A DNA stretch of 64,000 nucleotides from Erysipelotrichales bacterium. GTDB taxonomy: Bacteria; Bacillota_I; Bacilli_A; RFN20; CAG-826. A program made the translations under genes and the position numbers. How positions within the stretch are numbered: the first letter of the stretch is position 1; each line of letters starts with the position of its first letter. Below are positions 1 through 9,607 of this stretch, in pieces. Below the pieces are notes generated by a model. That model ran no database searches. It was not told where the DNA came from and was given only the letters and a program-made list of their open reading frames with translations. Location of the stretch: assembly GCA_022508525.1 (NCBI GenBank), contig JAFLVA010000002.1, positions 62,001 to 126,000 on the forward strand, written 5' to 3'.

Positions 1-37
1 GCAATCGACTTTAAATGGAAGGAGTATTGAAGAACCT

Positions 38-790
38 ATGATTAAAGATGCAGGTATAAAATATGAATTAATTCATTTTTCCAAAAAATATGCTTCAAAC
101 AAACATTATTCAGTACATGATGCAAATTTTACAGTTGTTGGTGGAGAAATATTTGGATTTTTAGGTCCAAATGGTGCTGGTAAATCTACGATTATCAAAA
201 GTACAGTAGGTATTCAACCTATAAGCGAAGGTAATATTAATATTTGTGGATATGATGTGGCAAAGCAACCTGTTCAAGCTAAACGCTTAATGGGTTATGT
301 ACCAGATCATTATGCTTTATATGAAAAATTGACTGGAAGAGAATATTTAAATTACATCGCTGATATTTATAAAGTCAGTCAAGAGGAACGCGATGCAAGA
401 TTAAAGCGCTATATTGAACTATTCCAATTAGAATCTTCTATTGATAATAAGATTAAGACGTATTCTCATGGTATGAAACAAAAAATTACTATTATGGCCG
501 CTTTGGTGCATAATCCTAAAGTATGGATACTTGATGAACCATTAACAGGATTGGATCCAACAAGTATTTATCAAGTTAAGAAATGTATGAAACAACACGC
601 AGAAGAAGGCAATATTGTTTTCTTCTCATCACATATTATTGATATTGTAGAAAAATTGTGTGATCGTATTGCGATTATCAAAAAGGGTGAAATTCAATGT
701 GTGAAAACTGTCAAGGAAATTGAAGAAAGTGGTATGACACTTGAAGAATTTTACCTTAATGCAATTGGTGAAAATTTAGATGAGATGTAA
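38..790 (+). CDS. ABC transporter ATP-binding protein
   Basis: This is the nucleotide-binding subunit of an ABC exporter; it hydrolyses ATP at the cytoplasmic face to drive the permease encoded next. The sequence shows Walker [10 protein letters not shown] near residue 45, a signature-like SHGMKQ segment near 145, Walker B VWILDEP near 163 and a switch histidine in FFSSH near 200. Length (250 residues) fits single-domain ABC-2 type ATPases. The ATG lies about 13 bases after GGAAGGAG, slightly far, but no better in-frame start is visible. It is 32 bases before the permease gene, so they are probably one operon. The substrate is unknown; a role in peptide, lipid or drug export is only inferred. 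Confidence 0.93.
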   Translation: MIKDAGIKYELIHFSKKYASNKHYSVHDANFTVVGGEIFGFLGPNGAGKSTIIKSTVGIQPISEGNINICGYDVAKQPVQAKRLMGYVPDHYALYEKLTGREYLNYIADIYKVSQEERDARLKRYIELFQLESSIDNKIKTYSHGMKQKITIMAALVHNPKVWILDEPLTGLDPTSIYQVKKCMKQHAEEGNIVFFSSHIIDIVEKLCDRIAIIKKGEIQCVKTVKEIEESGMTLEEFYLNAIGENLDEM

Positions 791-822
791 TTTTTAGACT
801 TTTAAAGATAGGAGGTATATTT

Positions 823-3012
823 ATGAGATTCCAATTTAAATCAAAATCTTCAATCTATATGGTATTAAATATACTATCTTTTCTTTCGCTTTTTGTATCA
901 GGAATTATTTTTTTAGGAGGCAATTTTTTCTATTACTTGGGTAGAAGTGTCTACTATCCTTATTATTTTCTTTTTAATAGACCATTTGATTTTAAAACGG
1001 GAATTGTCATAGCTATTGCAATATTAGCTATCGGATTATTCTGTTATAGTATCGTTAAAATATTTAAAAAAGGGTCTTTAAGTATAAAAGAAATAATTAT
1101 CCCTATAAATATTTTAACTACACCCTATATAGTTTTAATTGCAATTCGAGGTAATTCAATAGGGATTTTTAATAGCAAAGAGGTAGCATTAGTAGTTTTA
1201 ACTTTCGTATCTTTATTAGCGTATGTTGTGACGTCGATTTTATTTATCATTAATTCGGCAAATTTAAAACATAGCATGAAAACTATGAAAATAAAAAATA
1301 TCCAACATACAAAGATGAACAAGCCAAGAAGAATAAAGAAACCATTTACTGCTTTAATTTTAATGCAATTAAGAGATAAATTTGATTTTTCATGGACTAA
1401 AACAACTAAAGGGAAAATACAAAAGATAGTGTTGACGATATTAAAGTTTGCACTTATCACTGCTATTGTATACTTTTTATCATATTTTGCTCGTATATTG
1501 CTAAATTTGTACTATTATTCGGAAATCATTGAAGTAATGATTGTGATTGTTGGATTTATTTTAATAATGTCTGTTATTTCATGTACTTTGGGATTAATGC
1601 GAAATTTATATTTTGCTGATGATAATAAGGTATTAGTCACTCTACCTGTTACAAGTGATATGTTATTCTTTTCAAAATTGATAGTGTTTTATATTTTTGA
1701 GATTAAGAAAAGTTTTGATATGTTACTTCCGGTTATTTTGGCTTTTTTAATTTCTGCTGTGCAAAATAGCCAAGTAAGTTGGATTGCTTTTGCTTGGATG
1801 TGGATACCATTCTTGTTTATTGTGGCATTACCTGTTTTAATAGGATCATTATTATCTATACCATGTATGTATATAAATAAATTCTTTAAGAAGTTCCCAT
1901 TAATTGAGACAGTAATAATTTTATTTGCTGTTGCAGCTGGAATTGTTTTAGTTGTTTACTTAATTAATCTAATACCTGAAAATATTGATTTGAACAATCA
2001 ATGGTCATATGTAAGAAATTTCATAAGTGATTTCTTGATAGGTTTTAAAACTAAACTATCGCCGCTTGCCTATCTTGTTTATTCAATGGTAGGTAATCCT
2101 GTCAACTCAATTCCAAAACATCAAATAAATTGGATAACAGTATTAACCACTATTTCGCTAATTGCATTATCATTAGCTTTAATTGGTATTTCATATCTTA
2201 CTGCAAAACCATTGTTCTTCTCAATGATGACAAAATCATTTGAGTTTGATAAAAATTTGATTAATCGTGAAGTTAAAAACAAAGTTAGAAAACCATTTAT
2301 TTCTTTTGTAAATAAAGATTTTCAAATTAATTTTAGATCTGTAGAAATTTCCGGCAACTATTTAGCGGTTTATATTATTGTTCCGATTTTAATCTTGTTA
2401 TTGAATAGTTTGTTTGGCGCGATGAATACTAAACTTAGTGGTGATATTATGACTTATTCTTTTAATATTTTATTAATTTTATTACCGTTATTAGCAAGTA
2501 ATAGTATGATTGCGACATTCTATAGTAAAGAAGGACAAGCTGGCTACATTAAAAAAACTAAACCAGTAAAACCTATATTCCCGCTTATTGCTAAATTATT
2601 GTTTAACTTGGCATTCTCTTTACCAAGCATAGTTATTACGATGGCGATATTTGGAAAGTTTAGTAACATCGGATTAGGAAATGTTATTATTCTATCTTTT
2701 GCAATTTTATTCATTCAATATGCACATATTTTCTTTAGCGCTACAATGGATATAATGAACCCGCAAAATGAGCAATACGCGACAATTGGAGACTCTATTG
2801 ATAATCCAAATGAAAGAAAATCGACATTTTTGGCATTTGCACTTTCCTTTGCAATTGCTTTAATATCGTTTGGTTTGTTTAACGAATCGAATTTACGTAC
2901 AAATGGCTTTACTCAAGCTTCAATCAAAATTGCTTTAATTGGATTAGCCTTATTAGCATTTTCATTTGGTTCTTTTGCCTTAAGAATTAAGGCATATTAT
3001 TATGATAAATAG
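823..3012 (+). CDS. ABC transporter permease, multi-spanning
   Basis: A 729-residue integral membrane protein with many hydrophobic segments (about 14 by eye, starting near residues 15, 57 and 95 and ending near 705). A basic cytoplasmic stretch lies around residues 148-200. It follows the ATPase gene at 32 bases behind a clean AGGAGG site, so it is most likely the membrane partner of that ATPase. The large size and paired spans resemble putative ABC exporters of the ABC-2 type. No substrate-determining motif is recognised. Confidence 0.85.
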   Translation: MRFQFKSKSSIYMVLNILSFLSLFVSGIIFLGGNFFYYLGRSVYYPYYFLFNRPFDFKTGIVIAIAILAIGLFCYSIVKIFKKGSLSIKEIIIPINILTTPYIVLIAIRGNSIGIFNSKEVALVVLTFVSLLAYVVTSILFIINSANLKHSMKTMKIKNIQHTKMNKPRRIKKPFTALILMQLRDKFDFSWTKTTKGKIQKIVLTILKFALITAIVYFLSYFARILLNLYYYSEIIEVMIVIVGFILIMSVISCTLGLMRNLYFADDNKVLVTLPVTSDMLFFSKLIVFYIFEIKKSFDMLLPVILAFLISAVQNSQVSWIAFAWMWIPFLFIVALPVLIGSLLSIPCMYINKFFKKFPLIETVIILFAVAAGIVLVVYLINLIPENIDLNNQWSYVRNFISDFLIGFKTKLSPLAYLVYSMVGNPVNSIPKHQINWITVLTTISLIALSLALIGISYLTAKPLFFSMMTKSFEFDKNLINREVKNKVRKPFISFVNKDFQINFRSVEISGNYLAVYIIVPILILLLNSLFGAMNTKLSGDIMTYSFNILLILLPLLASNSMIATFYSKEGQAGYIKKTKPVKPIFPLIAKLLFNLAFSLPSIVITMAIFGKFSNIGLGNVIILSFAILFIQYAHIFFSATMDIMNPQNEQYATIGDSIDNPNERKSTFLAFALSFAIALISFGLFNESNLRTNGFTQASIKIALIGLALLAFSFGSFALRIKAYYYDK

Positions 3013-3024
3013 GAGGCTAGATTT

Positions 3025-3465
3025 ATGAAAAAATCAGTTATATTAATTATCGGTATAATTTATATAGTCTCTGTCGTAATTGTAGGATTTATCGGATTAC
3101 AAATGCGCGTTTACAATCCGACAGTATATGTCTCTGATATTGTTTGTACTGTTGCTAACTTTACTCCCGTAGACATAGATCAAAGTATAAAAGATAAATA
3201 TGGATGGGATTATTATTATTTGCTACCTATTTCAGGTAATAGTATTACTATCGAAGTTAGATGTAGAGTAATACCAGAAGATGCAACTAACGCTTTAGTA
3301 GATTTTTATATGGATGCAAGTGATAGTAATGATTTAACACTTACTTATGATAATAATATCGCATCAATTACTTTTAAAAATGATGGAGCATATAAAATTA
3401 CAGCCAAATCCAGTGATGGAACGAACGTCGAAAAGGTAATGATGTTCGTAACCTATAGCGAATAA
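3025..3465 (+). CDS. membrane-anchored hypothetical protein with Ig-like ectodomain
   Basis: This is a 146-residue protein with one N-terminal hydrophobic segment (residues 4-26) and an extracytoplasmic part rich in beta-type sequence. The C-terminal stretch, with DGAYKITAKSSDGT followed by a valine-rich strand, resembles bacterial Ig-like folds. It starts 12 bases after the permease gene with its own AGGAGG site, so it is probably cotranscribed with the transporter and could be an accessory subunit. No family is recognised with certainty. Confidence 0.75.
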   Translation: MKKSVILIIGIIYIVSVVIVGFIGLQMRVYNPTVYVSDIVCTVANFTPVDIDQSIKDKYGWDYYYLLPISGNSITIEVRCRVIPEDATNALVDFYMDASDSNDLTLTYDNNIASITFKNDGAYKITAKSSDGTNVEKVMMFVTYSE

Positions 3466-3502
3466 ATAAACCCTATATACTCTAATTAAAAATAAAAAAA
3501 AG

Positions 3503-3531
3503 ATGACAAAAAATATAAAGTGTGCTAAAAT
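3503..3531 (+). promoter_or_regulatory. putative promoter of the 669-residue lipoprotein gene
   Basis: The -35-like ATGACA (3503-3508) is followed after 17 bases by TAAAAT (3526-3531), preceded by TGC as an extended -10 element. Transcription would start near 3538, directly at the palindrome 3539-3552. Confidence 0.55.
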
Positions 3532-3538
3532 CACTAAT

Positions 3539-3552
3539 ACTTTACGTAAAGT
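3539..3552. promoter_or_regulatory. palindromic operator candidate ACTTTACGTAAAGT
   Basis: This is a perfect 14-base palindrome at the predicted transcription start of the lipoprotein gene. A further half-site, GTAAAGT, follows at about 3554. The position would block or modulate initiation if bound by a dimeric regulator; the regulator is unknown. Confidence 0.4.
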
Positions 3553-3598
3553 GTAAAGTTATATATAAAATATATAGATAAAAAGGAAAGTGTGAAAT

Positions 3599-5608
3599 AT
3601 GAAAAATAAATTGCTATTAGGAGTTTCTCTTTTTGGAATACTTTTAGGAATGACTGGTTGTGGAGATAATGTATCAACGAGTGAAGGCGATTCTTCAAAT
3701 GAACCATCTGCACCTTCATCAACTATGCCATCTGAGACGCCATCAACTACTCCGTCGGTAGCGCCATCTGAAACACCATCTACGAATCCATCAGTTGAAC
3801 CGTCTATACCACCATCAACTTCTAGTTCAGTTGGTGGAAATTCTTCTGATAATTCTGGTAATAACAGCACTAGTGCAGAGTTGCCACCAGTACCAAATTT
3901 TGTAATTCTTGGTGTTAATACTAAATCAAGCTTTAGAACATTCAATGAAAACAAAATGGAAAAACCAACAAATAGACAAACTGAATTCTCAGATTTGACT
4001 AGAGAATATGTTGTAGGTGATGATAATAGTATTAATGTCAAGCCGGAAGTTATATTTGGCGACCCATTAACAAGATTGCCAGTGGACGTAGAAAAATGGA
4101 ATTATAGCATTGAAGTTTATATAAAATCTGCAAATGATTTTGTTTTACTTGGAGAAGAAGATTTAAAAACTTATGTGGATTCTATCGATTCAGAAGAATG
4201 TGATATTGATTTTTCTGAAGCAGCAATTGGTAATGTATTTAAAGTAGTAGTTACACCAGATGGATTAAGCAATAACCAAATGCAAAATGAAAAGAATCAC
4301 CCATCTATGATTTTTGAAATAGTGGATGGTTATAATGTATATAATGCTAAAGAATTAGCATATTATGATAACTCTGATGAAAATAAAGCTGCTTGGACAC
4401 AATTTAAAGCAGATAATGGATTAGATTTAGCACTTAATCCAAGTTCGTTAATATTGCACGATAACATTCCAGTTAAGACTGAAGACGTTCCATCAAATTA
4501 CTTCTATAATGTTGATGATGAAGATTTTAGTAAAGATGCTCAAGATTATGAGAGAACAGTTGGCTCGCTTCGAGATCGTATAGATGTATATTATCGTTTA
4601 TTCTCAAAAGATGAAAAATTTGTGATCTATGGTAATTACTATACATTAAACTTCAGCGAATTCCCATATGTCACTAGAGAAAGTGGAAAAGTAACAGATC
4701 CTGGTAAAGTAATTTCTCACGCGAATTTATTTAAAAGTGAAGCTCGTGCGGGAACAGAAGCAGAAGATGCAACACGTTTATTCACAATGAGAGATCTTAA
4801 TTTGATTGGTAATGCACCTAAGCAGGAAAACACTATTTTAGGTGGTGGACTAATCATGAATAAGAGCACTAATATGGAAGCATTAATGGAAAACAACATT
4901 TCAAGAATGTGGTTTATTACTTATTTCTCTGAAATGGATGGCTATACAATTAACAAATGTAAAGCATATGATAACTTTAATAGCTTTATTTATAACTGGG
5001 GCGGAAATGTACATACATCTAACTCTGAATTAATTGGTGCAGGCGGACCAGTAATACTTCAAGACCACATCAAACACGATAGCAATGGTGAGGGTGGTTA
5101 CGTTGGGAAGTCAACTTTCACAAACTGTAAAATGGAAAGTGTTGTAGCAGGTACAGAAGGATGGTTTAGTTTAGTTGGAGCAGCCGCTTTAGCTCCAGTA
5201 ATTAAATCATTAAATGATATATTTAAAGTTAATGGGGCAAACTTCGTATTCGACAAAAATGATGCTAAAATGTTTAACTTAATTTCTGTTAATAAATCAG
5301 GAAATGCCCAAACTGTTACTCCAGGAGTAAAAATTAAAGGTAGTGTTAGAATTGATGATAATCCAGCTTTTGACTTTGGAGCAACCAATCCATACTTAGA
5401 AGGCTTTATTAATAACGTTACAAGTTTTTCTAATGAAGCTCCTATTTTCCAAAGTACGGGTGGAGACACAGCATTTGCATATTTTAATGGTTCAAATTTG
5501 ATTGGTATGACACAAGAACCAGTAACAGCAGATCACCCTATTTTTAAAGGCGACTATCTTTGTATATATTATATGGGAATGTGTTTCTCATTTGGATATT
5601 ATCACTAA
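3599..5608 (+). CDS. large surface lipoprotein with Pro/Ser/Thr-rich linker
   Basis: This is a 669-residue predicted lipoprotein. It has a signal peptide with a lipobox ending at Cys21 (MTGC), then a low-complexity linker around residues 27-90 built on PSETPST-like repeats, typical of spacers that carry a domain away from the membrane. The remaining 570 residues look globular and contain GGLIMN and GNVHTSN segments suggestive of a beta-rich, right-handed-helix-like fold. No catalytic family is recognised. It has its own promoter and ends at a strong terminator, so it is monocistronic. The linker's repetitive DNA opens a long spurious reading frame on the other strand. Confidence 0.85.
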   Translation: MKNKLLLGVSLFGILLGMTGCGDNVSTSEGDSSNEPSAPSSTMPSETPSTTPSVAPSETPSTNPSVEPSIPPSTSSSVGGNSSDNSGNNSTSAELPPVPNFVILGVNTKSSFRTFNENKMEKPTNRQTEFSDLTREYVVGDDNSINVKPEVIFGDPLTRLPVDVEKWNYSIEVYIKSANDFVLLGEEDLKTYVDSIDSEECDIDFSEAAIGNVFKVVVTPDGLSNNQMQNEKNHPSMIFEIVDGYNVYNAKELAYYDNSDENKAAWTQFKADNGLDLALNPSSLILHDNIPVKTEDVPSNYFYNVDDEDFSKDAQDYERTVGSLRDRIDVYYRLFSKDEKFVIYGNYYTLNFSEFPYVTRESGKVTDPGKVISHANLFKSEARAGTEAEDATRLFTMRDLNLIGNAPKQENTILGGGLIMNKSTNMEALMENNISRMWFITYFSEMDGYTINKCKAYDNFNSFIYNWGGNVHTSNSELIGAGGPVILQDHIKHDSNGEGGYVGKSTFTNCKMESVVAGTEGWFSLVGAAALAPVIKSLNDIFKVNGANFVFDKNDAKMFNLISVNKSGNAQTVTPGVKIKGSVRIDDNPAFDFGATNPYLEGFINNVTSFSNEAPIFQSTGGDTAFAYFNGSNLIGMTQEPVTADHPIFKGDYLCIYYMGMCFSFGYYH

Positions 5609-5636
5609 TAGAAATAGGAAAGAAATCAATTATCCA

Positions 5637-5661
5637 GGTGGCAATTATTGCCACCTTTTTT
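5637..5661 (+). terminator. intrinsic terminator after the lipoprotein gene
   Basis: A perfect 8-bp stem (GGTGGCAA and TTGCCACC, loop TTA) is followed by six T residues. Confidence 0.9.
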
Positions 5662-5897
5662 AGTATTAAAAAAAAGTTTATAACAATTTAATTTTATGTG
5701 ACTATAAGTGTATTTTTTATCTAGTTATTAAGAAAATGCACGATATAATTTTATACTAAAAAAGCAAAATCATTGTTTTGAAAAGTGCAAAACCCAACTC
5801 TTTTATTTTTGGGCATCTTGAAAGATATTTTTATTAATATATAATTTGATTAATTCTAATTTGTGAACATAATAAAGTAGTCGAGGAGAGATTGTTT
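5662..5897. other. intergenic region upstream of nrdD
   Basis: An AT-rich gap that should hold the nrdDG promoter. I see no convincing -35/-10 pair and no NrdR box. A weak hairpin formed by CCCAA and TTGGG (about 5792-5814) is the only structure, and it lacks a T-run. Confidence 0.4.
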
Positions 5898-8093
5898 ATG
5901 AAAGTAATTAAACGCGGTGGACAAGAAGTAAAATTTGATTTAGAAAAAATCAAAGCTGCAATAATTAAGGCTAATGGCACAGTTAAAGAAAACAGCAGAT
6001 TAACAGATGAACAAATAGATGAAATTGTGCTTTCCATTAGTGGTAAATGTAAAAAATCTCGCCGTGCATTAAGCGTAGAAGAGATTCAAGATATGGTTGA
6101 AAACTCTTTGATGGCTTCTGGTAATTTTGCTGTTGCACGTGCTTATATTACTTATAGATATAAAAGAAATTTAGTAAGAAAGGCAAATACTACCGATGAA
6201 AGTATTCTCGCTCTTATTGAAAACAACAATGAAGAAGTAAAACAAGAAAATTCCAATAAAAATCCAGTCATTGCTTCGACACAAAGAGATTACATGGCAG
6301 GAGAAGTATCTAAAGATATTACTAAACGTTTTTTGCTAGCAGAAGATATTGTAGAAGCACATAAACAAGGAGTAATTCACTTTCATGATACAGATTATTT
6401 TGCACAACATATACATAACTGTGATTTAGTCAATTTGGAAGATATGTTACAAAACGGCACAGTAATTTCAGGAACAATGATTGAAAAACCTCATTCGTTT
6501 CACACTGCTTGTAATATAGCCACACAAATTATCGCTCAAGTGGCATCATCTCAATATGGTGGACAAACTATTACTCTTACTCATTTGGCACCTTTTGTTG
6601 AAATATCAAGACAAAAGATTCGCGAAGATGTTTTAGAAGAATTAAAAGATTATCGCAATGATATAAATTTTGATGAAAATAAATTCCATAATATGGTTGA
6701 AGATATCGTGGCTAAAAGATTAAAAAATGAAATTAAACATGGTGTTCAAACCATTCAATATCAAATTAATACTTTGCAAACTGCAAATGGTCAAACTCCT
6801 TTCGTCTCTGTAAATATGTATTTAAATGAGGCAAAAGATGAAAGTCTAAAAGCAGATCTTGCTTTAATTATTGAAGAAGTTTTAAAACAAAGAATTCAAG
6901 GTACTAAAAACCCTAAAGGTATGTGGATTACTCCAGCCTTCCCTAAGCTTTTATATGTTTTAGAAGAAGATAATGTTAAAGAAGGTTCAAGATACTGGTA
7001 TTTAACACAACTCGCGGCAGAATGTACAGCAAAACGCATGGTGCCAGACTATATTTCCGAAAAGAAAATGCTAGAGTTTAAAATTGATAAAAATGGAAAT
7101 GGTAATTGCTATCCATGCATGGGATGCCGTTCTTTCTTAACACCATATGTTGATGAAAATGGAAATCCAAAATATTATGGTCGTTTTAATCAAGGCGTTG
7201 TCACTATTAACTTAATTGATGTTGCTCTTTCATCAAACAAAGATATGGATTCATTCTTCAAAATCTTTGATGAAAGACTTGAACTTTGCCATCGCGCTTT
7301 ACGTGCAAGACATGAGCGTTTGTTAGGCACAGTTTCTGACACCGCACCAATATTATGGCAATATGGAGCGTTAGCTCGCCTTAAAAAAGGTGAAACAATT
7401 GATAAATTACTTTATGGTGGATATTCAACACTTTCCTTAGGCTACGCCGGATTATGGGAAACAGTTTTCTATATGACAGGCAAAAAACTTACTGAAGAAG
7501 AAGGAAAAGAATTTGGCCTCAAAGTTATGAAAACTTTAAATGAATATACGGCTAAATGGAAAGCAGCAGAAAATATTGATTACTCTTTATATGGAACACC
7601 AATTGAATCCACAACTTATAAATTTGCTAAATGTTTGCAACATCGTTTTGGAATTGTTCCAGGTGTTACTGATAAAAATTATATTACAAATTCATATCAT
7701 GTTCATGTTACGGAAGAACTTGATGCTTTTACAAAATTAGCGTTAGAGTCTGAATTCCAAAGACTTTCACCAGGCGGAGCAATTTCCTATGTAGAAGTTC
7801 CTAATATGAAAGATAACATTCCTGCAGTCTTATCAGTTATTCAATTCATTTATGACAATATTATGTACGCGGAATTAAATACTAAATCAGATTTCTGTCA
7901 AGTTTGTGGCTATGATGGAGAAATTCAAATTGTCACTGATGAAGATGGTAAATTAATTTGGGAATGTCCAAATTGTCATAATCACGATCAAAATAAAATG
8001 AATGTGGCAAGAAGAACTTGTGGCTATATCGGTACACAATTCTGGAATCAAGGTAGAACCCAAGAAATCAAAGAAAGGGTATTACATTTATAA
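5898..8093 (+). CDS. nrdD: anaerobic ribonucleoside-triphosphate reductase
   Basis: Class III ribonucleotide reductase reduces NTPs to dNTPs with a glycyl radical, only without oxygen. The N-terminal ATP-cone (RGGQEVKFDLEKIKAAI) is the allosteric site. The active-site region has CYPCMGC near residue 403. Near the C-terminus are two CxxC pairs (CQVC, CPNC) for zinc, and then the glycyl-radical loop (RRTCGYIG). About 731 residues is normal. I chose the ATG at 5898, 8 bases after GAGGAG, over the upstream TTG at 5892. The activase gene follows after 2 bases, so the pair is translationally coupled. Confidence 0.97.
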   Translation: MKVIKRGGQEVKFDLEKIKAAIIKANGTVKENSRLTDEQIDEIVLSISGKCKKSRRALSVEEIQDMVENSLMASGNFAVARAYITYRYKRNLVRKANTTDESILALIENNNEEVKQENSNKNPVIASTQRDYMAGEVSKDITKRFLLAEDIVEAHKQGVIHFHDTDYFAQHIHNCDLVNLEDMLQNGTVISGTMIEKPHSFHTACNIATQIIAQVASSQYGGQTITLTHLAPFVEISRQKIREDVLEELKDYRNDINFDENKFHNMVEDIVAKRLKNEIKHGVQTIQYQINTLQTANGQTPFVSVNMYLNEAKDESLKADLALIIEEVLKQRIQGTKNPKGMWITPAFPKLLYVLEEDNVKEGSRYWYLTQLAAECTAKRMVPDYISEKKMLEFKIDKNGNGNCYPCMGCRSFLTPYVDENGNPKYYGRFNQGVVTINLIDVALSSNKDMDSFFKIFDERLELCHRALRARHERLLGTVSDTAPILWQYGALARLKKGETIDKLLYGGYSTLSLGYAGLWETVFYMTGKKLTEEEGKEFGLKVMKTLNEYTAKWKAAENIDYSLYGTPIESTTYKFAKCLQHRFGIVPGVTDKNYITNSYHVHVTEELDAFTKLALESEFQRLSPGGAISYVEVPNMKDNIPAVLSVIQFIYDNIMYAELNTKSDFCQVCGYDGEIQIVTDEDGKLIWECPNCHNHDQNKMNVARRTCGYIGTQFWNQGRTQEIKERVLHL

Positions 8094-8095
8094 TT

Positions 8096-8626
8096 ATGAA
8101 TTATGGCGAAATAAAACCAGTTGATATCGCCAATGGAATAGGGGTACGTGTATCCCTTTTCGTTTCTGGCTGTAGAAATAAATGCAAAGAATGTTTTAAT
8201 CCCATGACTTGGTCTTTTCAATACGGTAATGTCTATACAAAAGAAACCGAGACTCAAATTGTAGATTTGTTGAATAAAAGTTTTATTGAAGGATTAACAA
8301 TATTAGGCGGAGAACCATTTGAGCCAGAAAACCAAGAAACAGTTTTTCAATTAGTAAAACGTGTCAGAGAAGAACTACCAAATAAAAGTATTTGGATTTA
8401 CTCTGGATTTACATATGAAGAACTTATAGGTGCAGTTCAAAGTAGGGCAAATCTCTCTATAACTAAAGATATTTTAAAAAATATTGATGTTTTAGTAGAT
8501 GGAAGATTTGAAATAGCACAAAAAGATCTCTCTCTTAAATTTAGAGGGTCAAGAAATCAAAGAATTATTGACGTTAAAAAGACATTACAAAATAATGAAA
8601 TAGTATTATCTTATTTAAATAATTAA
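8096..8626 (+). CDS. nrdG: anaerobic ribonucleotide reductase activating protein
   Basis: This radical SAM activase generates the glycyl radical on NrdD from S-adenosylmethionine. The sequence shows the CxxxCxxC cluster motif (CRNKCKEC, near residue 26), the family's N-terminal NGIGVRVSLFVSGC region and the GGEPF SAM-binding motif near residue 65. Its 176 residues match the family. It starts 2 bases after the nrdD stop with little ribosome binding site of its own, consistent with coupling. Confidence 0.96.
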   Translation: MNYGEIKPVDIANGIGVRVSLFVSGCRNKCKECFNPMTWSFQYGNVYTKETETQIVDLLNKSFIEGLTILGGEPFEPENQETVFQLVKRVREELPNKSIWIYSGFTYEELIGAVQSRANLSITKDILKNIDVLVDGRFEIAQKDLSLKFRGSRNQRIIDVKKTLQNNEIVLSYLNN

Positions 8627-8636
8627 GGAGCACTAT

Positions 8637-9074
8637 ATGGAATTAAAAATAAAGAAATTAAAAGAAAACGCTAAATTACCCGCATACGGCAGTGAATTTG
8701 CAGCTGGTGCTGATTTATATGCAGCCGAAGAAGAAAACATAACAATTAATCCTCATGAAACAAGATTAATTCACACAGGTTTTGCGATGGAAATACCAGT
8801 TGGATATGTCGGATTAATTTATGCAAGAAGTGGTTTGGCTTCAAAAAGACATTTGGCACCTGCAAATAAAGTTGGAGTTGTTGACGCTGATTATCGTGGA
8901 GAAGTTATGGTTGCTCTTCATAACCATAGTGACTTACCTCAAACAATCGATAAGAATGAAAGAATAGCCCAAATTGTCATTGCTCCTTTTTTACATGTTG
9001 AATACATAGAAGCAGATAATCTCACTGATACGAGTAGAGGTGAAGGTGGATTTGGCTCAACTGGTAATAAATAG
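8637..9074 (+). CDS. dut: dUTP diphosphatase
   Basis: This trimeric dUTPase hydrolyses dUTP to dUMP and pyrophosphate, keeping uracil out of DNA and feeding dTMP synthesis. All five family motifs are visible: AGADLYAAEE, ARSGLASK, GVVDADYRGEV, ERIAQIVIAP and the C-terminal RGEGGFGSTG. Its 145 residues are typical. It lies 10 bases after nrdG with an AAGGAG site, so nrdD-nrdG-dut form one dNTP-supply operon. Confidence 0.96.
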   Translation: MELKIKKLKENAKLPAYGSEFAAGADLYAAEEENITINPHETRLIHTGFAMEIPVGYVGLIYARSGLASKRHLAPANKVGVVDADYRGEVMVALHNHSDLPQTIDKNERIAQIVIAPFLHVEYIEADNLTDTSRGEGGFGSTGNK

Positions 9075-9130
9075 TTTTATTTTTTATAAAAAGTGATAGA
9101 ATAGTTAATGGAAAAGGGGAAACAAAAACT

Positions 9131-9493
9131 ATGAAAAGTGTTACAAAAAAATTATTTGCATTAGGTGGAGTATTCTTAATGGGAATGTCTCTTGCAAGCT
9201 GTGGAATAAGCCAAAGTGCTGCTGACAAAATTAATAAGGCTAGAGAAGATGGAAAGCATTTAACCTATGATCAATTAATTAAGGATTATGGAAAACCAAC
9301 TTATGATCTTACTGCAGAAGTTTTTGGTTCAAGAAGTGGTGATGTAACTTGGGTTAAAGGCTGTGACTCAAGTACCAAAGTCAAAGAAAAATTAGACAAT
9401 GGTGAAAAATTATCTGCCTTAACAGTAGTAATTTTAAATAATAAAGCTATGTCTGCTACTTGGATTGAAGACTTTACTGGAATTGAAAAATAA
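9131..9493 (+). CDS. small lipoprotein, unknown function
   Basis: A 120-residue protein with a lipoprotein signal peptide (lipobox LASC, Cys24). The mature part has the pattern YDQLIKDYGKPTYD followed by a predicted beta region. This resembles small SmpA/OmlA-like or DUF3862-like lipoproteins, but I cannot assign it firmly. A terminator follows directly. It has its own ribosome binding site (AAAAGGGGAAA) and may be transcribed separately from dut. Confidence 0.78.
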   Translation: MKSVTKKLFALGGVFLMGMSLASCGISQSAADKINKAREDGKHLTYDQLIKDYGKPTYDLTAEVFGSRSGDVTWVKGCDSSTKVKEKLDNGEKLSALTVVILNNKAMSATWIEDFTGIEK

Positions 9494-9510
9494 TTGATTA
9501 TATTTATATA

Positions 9511-9541
9511 AAAGCTTGCATACACATGCAAGCTTTTTATT
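9511..9541 (+). terminator. intrinsic terminator after small lipoprotein
   Basis: An 11-bp stem (AAAGCTTGCAT and ATGCAAGCTTT, loop ACAC) is followed by T residues. It could serve both strands. Confidence 0.88.
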
Positions 9542-9595
9542 TTCCTTCTTGCACCAATATTTGGTAAATGATATCATAAATGGCGTATCAAATGA

Positions 9596-9601
9596 TACAA
9601 T
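9596..9601 (+). promoter_or_regulatory. -10 element of ssrA
   Basis: TACAAT preceded by TGA (extended -10) is 7 bases before the mature tmRNA 5' end. No good -35 is visible; the area has short inverted repeats (GTATCA and TGATAC) instead. Confidence 0.5.
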
Positions 9602-9607
9602 ATATAT

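Noticed and set aside
3559..4041. 160-codon minus-strand frame opposite the lipoprotein gene
   Set aside because: It is a shadow of the Pro/Ser/Thr repeat region; no ribosome binding site, repetitive composition, and the plus-strand gene is clear.
5898..8093. Frameshift or intein in nrdD
   Set aside because: The frame is continuous at normal length with all motifs in order.
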